Shown here: positions 30,201 through 33,514 of the stretch, one piece after another
Numbering within the stretch: the stretch's first letter is position 1
Layout: each line of letters starts with the position of its first letter
IMG/VR virus record: IMGVR_UViG_3300009154_000151
Coordinates: 1-33,514 of that record
Reading direction: 5' to 3' (one strand)
Source of the DNA: a virus
DNA length: 33,514 nt
Translations under genes and position numbers: made by a program
Notes under the pieces: generated by a model
What the model was told of the DNA's origin: nothing
Seen by the model: only the letters and a program-made list of their open reading frames with translations
The model's database searches: none

Positions 30201-32611
30201 GTAGAATTTGCTCCGGCGTAAAATTCAGGGGGGCTTGATGCCGATAAAGTTGTAGTTCCTAACGCTAAATAATCAACGCCAGATACCCGTGCGCCAATCA
30301 GAACAATAGTTGCGGTTCCGGTTACAGTAACTACGTTACCTGCCGTGCCAGTCACGGTCCACGCGCCAAATGTTGGGGATGTTGTACCTAAAGCAATTGT
30401 ATGTGCGACTGTTTTAGTGGACGCAAGCTCTGAGAATACGTTGTTGCCGCTCATTGCAAGTGTGGATATGCCCGTTGTTCCACCAATTGTTAATTTGTTA
30501 TATACGGCTGCATTACCCGCAAAAGTTCTTGCTGTTGTGCTTGTATTGGATAAAACAATGTCGGCTGTATTTTTATATAATGTGCCCAACATTGACCAAA
30601 CGGTTCCTGTTCCTGATAGCGTCCATGTACCGGAACCCATCTTTGTAATTGAACCAGCAACACTGCTAAAAGAGCTGGTAGTTACGTTATAGCTAACTGC
30701 ATCAAATGTACCAGTATTAAGAGTAAGCGTACTAGAAGTTGTTAGCGCATCGGCAAGCTGAACGGTCGAGCCAATAGACGCCAAACTAATAGGCGCAGCA
30801 AAAGAAGTGCCTCCACTTGTTATGGTTTGAACACTTCTGCCGACAAAAGAAATTGAAGATGCACCAGAAATAGTTGCGCCAGATCCGTTGGTCCAATTTC
30901 CATAAACATTAATAATGTTTGAAACACTCAAAGTCATTGCACTTGTTCGTGCGGACAGATTAACCGTGCCAACGCTCCATACGGCATCAACCGTGACTGT
31001 TCCAGCGCTGCCCGTGTCATCAAACACCGCAGTGTCTTGGGCTAACGGAAATTGATTAATGTCTGGTGTGCCACCCGAGCTAGGACACCATCCAGTGGCG
31101 CTCCAGTTTTGTGAACCCGCTAGATTCCAGTAAACCGTCTTTAAAAAAGGAAATGTAATACCTGAATTTCCTCCGCGATCTCCAGCACGAGTCGGCGAAG
31201 AACCAGCAGCGGCACCTGCAATAGTAATATCTCTAAAGTCGCAGTCAGTCGCAGAAAGGCTATTGACGGTTAGTGTGCGAGTTGTTCCAAGGGTGTCGGA
31301 CTGAAGAGAAACGCGGCGTATTGGAGAAGCACCCGCACAAGTTAATGTGCTATTTATTGTTTGATCTGCGGAAAATGCAAAAGCGTATATACCAGAAGAT
31401 GCGCCAGCAGTAAGCGTCAAATTATTAAACGTGTTGGAACCAGCGGTTGATACGGTACCGCTACTAAGACCAATTGCAGAAACATTGTAAAAAGTTTGTC
31501 CGCCACCGTTAAAAGTATTTCCAGTTGTACTACTGCAAGTAATCTGCGATGTTCCAGCGTTAAATGTTAGATTTGTTGGAGTAGTAAAAATAACAGGTGT
31601 AGTGCTGCTTACTGTTACCGTGCTTGCGCCTAAATTAATTGCGCGGACGTTGGAATTGCTAGAAGACAAAACCCCTGCGGTAATAGCGTAATTATTTGTT
31701 GTAAACGTGCCGTTTGTAATGGTAAGAGTGTTAGATCCAATGTTTAACGCATCAGCAAGCTGTACTGTGCCGCCGTACGAGCTAACGATAATTGGACAGC
31801 TAAACGATTTTCCGGCGCTTGTTATAGTTTGTGTGTTGCGCCCACCAAAAGTTATGGCTGATGCTCCAGATATAGTCGTTCCAGAGCCGTTTGTCCAGTC
31901 TCCATAAACTGTAAATGTTGATCCAATACTAAGTGTCATGGCATTTGTCCTGCCAGACATATTAATACCAGAAATAGCAGCAAATAAGCTATCAACTGTT
32001 ACCGTAGCACTTGTGTTTAACCCCGTATTAACAATAGTTGCGGTGTCTTGCGGAAGAGGAAAATTATCCGTATTTACGGCTCCTCCAGCACTTGCTGCCC
32101 AGTTGTTCCCAGACCAACTTCCGCCTGCGGTTGTGGCCCAATATACAGTTTTAGGAGAACTAAACGTAATTCCGCTAGTACCTTGACGATTTCCAAGTCT
32201 AGTTCCAGAAATAGGTGAGGAACTGCCGATAACGTAAACATCAGAAAAATCGCAGTCTGAAATGCTTACCGCACCGTTAATAGAAAAATCTATGGCAATA
32301 CCAGTAGTATTACCACGAAAAACAATTCTATTATTCCCAGCCGTTCCGGTTGTTGTTAGCGCGTTTGTTGTTAATTTTGCAATAAGCGCAATTGTAAGAA
32401 CACCTGCACCGGAACTTGGTGTAATTGTTATTGAGTTAACGGTTTGGGCGGTATCTACCGTAGCAGTAAACTTACCGCCGGAGTTTGCATCAAATATAAC
32501 GTCGTCCACAGAAGTGGGTACGGATGCGCCAGACGCCCCTCCAGAAGACGTAGACCATTTTGTGGTGTTAGACCAGCTGCCACCACCACCTACCCAATAC
32601 CGATTTGCCAC
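27242..32611 (-). CDS. Giant repetitive fibre or adhesin (1789 aa)
   Basis: The start is a GTG at 32611, with GGAG seven bases upstream. The first 1500 residues are Ser/Thr/Gly-rich beta-strand repeats. YWVGGGGSW near residue 5 recurs as YW...W...SSGG near 155, 490, 820 and 1160, and most copies are followed by a D-x-x-x-F/I strand and an NGSG-type loop. This gives four to five modules of about 330-340 residues, probably beta-helical. Residues 1516-1755 are twelve exact 20-residue repeats (consensus around VSEASSGLD). The end has three QT-x-NW units at 11-residue spacing. No enzymatic motif is visible. A long host-binding fibre or surface adhesin is likely; its attachment partner is not evident. 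It lies between a small fibre-associated gene and the S74 fibre. Confidence 0.8.
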   Translation of the reverse strand: MANRYWVGGGGSWSNTTKWSTSSGGASGASVPTSVDDVIFDANSGGKFTATVDTAQTVNSITITPSSGAGVLTIALIAKLTTNALTTTGTAGNNRIVFRGNTTGIAIDFSINGAVSISDCDFSDVYVIGSSSPISGTRLGNRQGTSGITFSSPKTVYWATTAGGSWSGNNWAASAGGAVNTDNFPLPQDTATIVNTGLNTSATVTVDSLFAAISGINMSGRTNAMTLSIGSTFTVYGDWTNGSGTTISGASAITFGGRNTQTITSAGKSFSCPIIVSSYGGTVQLADALNIGSNTLTITNGTFTTNNYAITAGVLSSSNSNVRAINLGASTVTVSSTTPVIFTTPTNLTFNAGTSQITCSSTTGNTFNGGGQTFYNVSAIGLSSGTVSTAGSNTFNNLTLTAGASSGIYAFAFSADQTINSTLTCAGASPIRRVSLQSDTLGTTRTLTVNSLSATDCDFRDITIAGAAAGSSPTRAGDRGGNSGITFPFLKTVYWNLAGSQNWSATGWCPSSGGTPDINQFPLAQDTAVFDDTGSAGTVTVDAVWSVGTVNLSARTSAMTLSVSNIINVYGNWTNGSGATISGASSISFVGRSVQTITSGGTSFAAPISLASIGSTVQLADALTTSSTLTLNTGTFDAVSYNVTTSSFSSVAGSITKMGSGTWTLSGTGTVWSMLGTLYKNTADIVLSNTSTTARTFAGNAAVYNKLTIGGTTGISTLAMSGNNVFSELASTKTVAHTIALGTTSPTFGAWTVTGTAGNVVTVTGTATIVLIGARVSGVDYLALGTTTLSASSPPEFYAGANSTGGTNFILTVAPAPVTRYWRGGSGTWDLTTTTNWSATSGGAGNASVPTSVDTVIFNSASNATSYTVTCTGTLLRCGALTFSGPTSGTLSLSGSANLAIFGNFVISGTGVSWGLSTGYIDFCGNTAGKTITTNGVTITNLVQIFGLGSNWLLGSAFNNSTNNINIVVGGFSSGGYSVTSASLNSPYNNQRSIDLGSSTVTLSGSTPIGFGTSEANRANFSFNAGTSTITSSGSSATFNGNNQSFYNFSFSGATQLTVSGANTFNNFTSSAPSSVGYKSILFNDNQTINGTLTCSAGTNATYRTAIRSGTFATPISLTVNAFSGTDVNFGDINITGAAAPISGTRLGDEKGNSGITFDAPKTVYWNLAGGGSWNSTAWATSSGGTPAVNNFPLAQDTAVFQSTGLNSGASIAISGANWYIGTIDMSARTSNTMTLSLSVGISCVGNWINGAGVTNVGTSAITFVGRTAQTITSAGRPFANKLIINSPGGTVTLQDALAVSYTSSTGALTVTSGTFNANNYNVSLTGSTSTFLSSYSSTRAIAIGSGTWTIAGSGTAWDCTTSTGLTVTGTGTISLTSASAKTFAGGGISYSGTTLNQGGAGSLTLNDSNTFYDITNTYSATGAATIALGSTYQTLSQFTGTGASGRVLSITGTSAASPGTLILNSSFRVTAPDYLSLSNVRAFPVSNTWYAGANSTNLGSYGWIFSAGAVTLVGLISESASGVDSISGGFIFTSLIDENSSGIESVSGGFNFNGVIDEVASGLDLQSVIGTLTVNILETGAGLDEVFNVINFSLSVYETGSIQDQIDTTVNFNILVSELSSGLDEVFPTGSFSISVSESAAGSDSAFSLTITNNSVSEAASGLDNVTPSITFNLSVSEIASGLEALVPTTFMTALINEVASALESSGNIGTFNIAVTEAAAGQDQPSNIGTFNIAVTEASTGTVVFSARLLWEPIDDQQTANWATIGTTQTANWATISTGQTPNWQDI
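27279..27335. repeat. 24-bp perfect direct repeats at the fibre C-terminus
   Basis: The same 24 bases occur at 27279-27302 and 27312-27335, 33 bases apart. They encode QTANWATI in the minus frame, and a third diverged unit (QTPNWQDI) ends the protein. Identity at DNA level, unlike the other fibre repeats, points to recent duplication or gene conversion. Confidence 0.85.
27347..28066 (-). repeat. Twelve tandem 60-bp (20-residue) repeats in the giant fibre
   Basis: Residues 1516-1755 divide into twelve units of exactly 20 residues with no insertion or deletion. Typical units are LVSELSSGLDEVFPTGSFSI and SVSEAASGLDNVTPSITFNL. The conserved positions are hydrophobic-S-E near 2-4, A/S-S/A-G near 6-8, D/E near 10 and a strand ending F-x-I/L. 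DNA copies are diverged, so the array is old and length is under constraint. Confidence 0.9.
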
Positions 32612-32614
32612 GCT

Positions 32615-32785
32615 TTACTCCGGAGGAGTTTCTTGCGGAGGAGGATTAACTATGGCAAGCCAGTTATTTAGACGCTGCTGTTTCATCGCCTCAATCTCAG
32701 CGTCTGATGGGATGGTGTCATCGTAAAAGTGAAGGGCGTCTCGAAAGACGCCGTGAGGCGTGTCAAATTCAAAATCGATTTTCAT
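32615..32785 (-). CDS. Small conserved fibre-associated protein (56 aa)
   Basis: Reading from the ATG at 32785 gives MKIDFEFDTPHGVFRDALHF, then YDDTIPSDAEIEAMKQQRLN and NWLAIVNPPPQETPPE, stopping at 32615. The beta hairpin followed by a DAEIEAMKQQRLNNW helix is a pattern I know from short genes beside phage fibre genes; an assembly or attachment role is a guess. It starts four bases after the previous stop, and its last codons carry the GGAG ribosome site of the giant fibre, tying the two together. Confidence 0.75.
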   Translation of the reverse strand: MKIDFEFDTPHGVFRDALHFYDDTIPSDAEIEAMKQQRLNNWLAIVNPPPQETPPE

Positions 32786-32789
32786 GGGA

Positions 32790-33509
32790 TTAGGTCGCAG
32801 TCAAGCTGAAGGTGTAGGTTACGTTAAGCGTATCGCCGCTAACAACGGTACGGTCGCCGCCAGTGAAGTCAGAACCAGAAAACAAAGTCCCTGTCGTGCC
32901 AGATTTTGCGCTGCCGCTAGTTAAGAAAGCACCAGCAATAACAGCCGAAGTAGAACTAATTGCCGTCGAAGCTACGGTTTGTGATGGAGAAACTGTCCAA
33001 GTAGAACCACTTCCCGAAACAATATAAGTACCAGCCGTCACTCCAGTACCCGTAATAATCTGCCCCGGAGTTACTCCCCCAGTGACCAAAGTACCAATCG
33101 TCAACGTGGTTCCAGAAATAGAAGAACCCGTTGAGGTAAACGCAGCCGCAGAGCTAATGCTGAACACAGCAGGGGATGCGTTGGTGACTACTGAAGGATT
33201 TGCGTTGGTGGCCGCAGTAAAAGAAGGAGAAACGCGAGTTGATTGACTGTAACCAATAAACTCATTCCATCCGGCGTGGCTTGACATTGTGTCAGCGGCG
33301 GCAAAAGTAGTTGTAGTACCCGCATTACCAACAAGCCCAAGATACCAGCCTGCGTTAAGAATTTGCGTTGTACCAGTTAAAGCCACGCCAGCCATATACT
33401 GGATACCCGTATTGACAACTAGGTTAGAGTTGCCCTCTTCCCACTTTAGATCGCCGTTCTCATCGTAACAAAGAACGTGAAAACGGCCAGAAGCAAACAT
33501 CTTTTCCAT
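32790..33509 (-). CDS. Small tail protein with inserted beta module (239 aa)
   Basis: The chain starts MEKMFASGRFHVLCYDENGD and LKWEEGNSNLVVNTGIQYMA, a conserved N-terminus of tail proteins in related phages. It ends with TGTLFSGSDFTGGDRTVVSG and LNVTYTFSLT. Between about 125 and 187 lies a Thr/Gly/Ser-rich piece (GTTLTIGTLVTGGVTPGQII and TGTGVTAGTYIV) that appears to interrupt the conserved domain. ATG at 33509 is five bases from the window edge, so its ribosome site cannot be judged; ATG at 33500, with GGAAAAG before it, is an alternative. The role is probably a tail or baseplate component. Confidence 0.7.
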   Translation of the reverse strand: MEKMFASGRFHVLCYDENGDLKWEEGNSNLVVNTGIQYMAGVALTGTTQILNAGWYLGLVGNAGTTTTFAAADTMSSHAGWNEFIGYSQSTRVSPSFTAATNANPSVVTNASPAVFSISSAAAFTSTGSSISGTTLTIGTLVTGGVTPGQIITGTGVTAGTYIVSGSGSTWTVSPSQTVASTAISSTSAVIAGAFLTSGSAKSGTTGTLFSGSDFTGGDRTVVSGDTLNVTYTFSLTAT

Positions 33510-33514
33510 GATTA

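Noticed and set aside
29718-30221. 167-codon plus-strand frame, and similar frames at 30345-30692 and 32262-32726
   Set aside because: All are antisense to the Ser/Thr/Gly-rich fibre and have Val/Pro-rich products typical of reverse-read Thr/Gly codons.
1-33514. tRNA genes, integrase or attachment sites
   Set aside because: I looked for T-loop sequences and tyrosine or serine recombinase motifs on both strands and saw none; a dedicated tRNA search could still find a divergent one.

Overview
The window is part of a double-stranded DNA tailed-phage (Caudoviricetes) genome, or an integrated or metagenomic copy of one. Both ends cut through the genome: a gene tail is open at base 1, and the start of the last minus-strand gene lies 5 bases from the right edge. 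The evidence is a lysis cassette (3-TM-type holin, GH108 muramidase, membrane coiled-coil protein), a tail fibre with an S74 chaperone, a 2029-residue polyvalent virion protein, an AEP primase-helicase and T4-type endonuclease VII. Gene style (tightly packed genes, moderate GC, small conserved phage proteins next to fibres) resembles uncultured freshwater phages of Gram-negative bacteria. The host and a podovirus-like morphology are inference only.

Left arm, plus strand, 1-6835: three small unknown genes, an SNF2-type helicase, a promoter with repeated TGTCAAAC boxes, a coiled-coil accessory protein, a Cys4 ssDNA-binding-like protein, a small HTH protein, a primase fused to a DUF927-type helicase, and a possible 43-residue gene at the convergent junction. 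This is the DNA replication module. The polymerase, if encoded, lies outside the window.

Right arm, minus strand, read from 33509 down to 6804: a small tail protein, a 56-residue fibre-associated protein, a 1789-residue repetitive fibre, an S74 tail fibre, an AP2-HNH endonuclease, four small genes, endonuclease VII, the lysis genes, a 703-residue structural protein, and then five consecutive genes (97, 399, 892, 718 and 2029 residues). The last four look like an internal-virion or DNA-ejection set. Terminase, portal and capsid genes are not present and presumably lie beyond the right edge.

The two arms converge near 6700-6840. There is no gene-free stretch longer than 300 bases. I saw no tRNA, rRNA, CRISPR array, insertion sequence, integrase or attachment site. 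The most unusual structures are the 11-residue (hendecad) array of the 892-residue protein, the twelve exact 20-residue repeats at the end of the giant fibre, the multidomain polyvalent protein, and a hairpin that covers the only likely ribosome-binding site of endonuclease VII.
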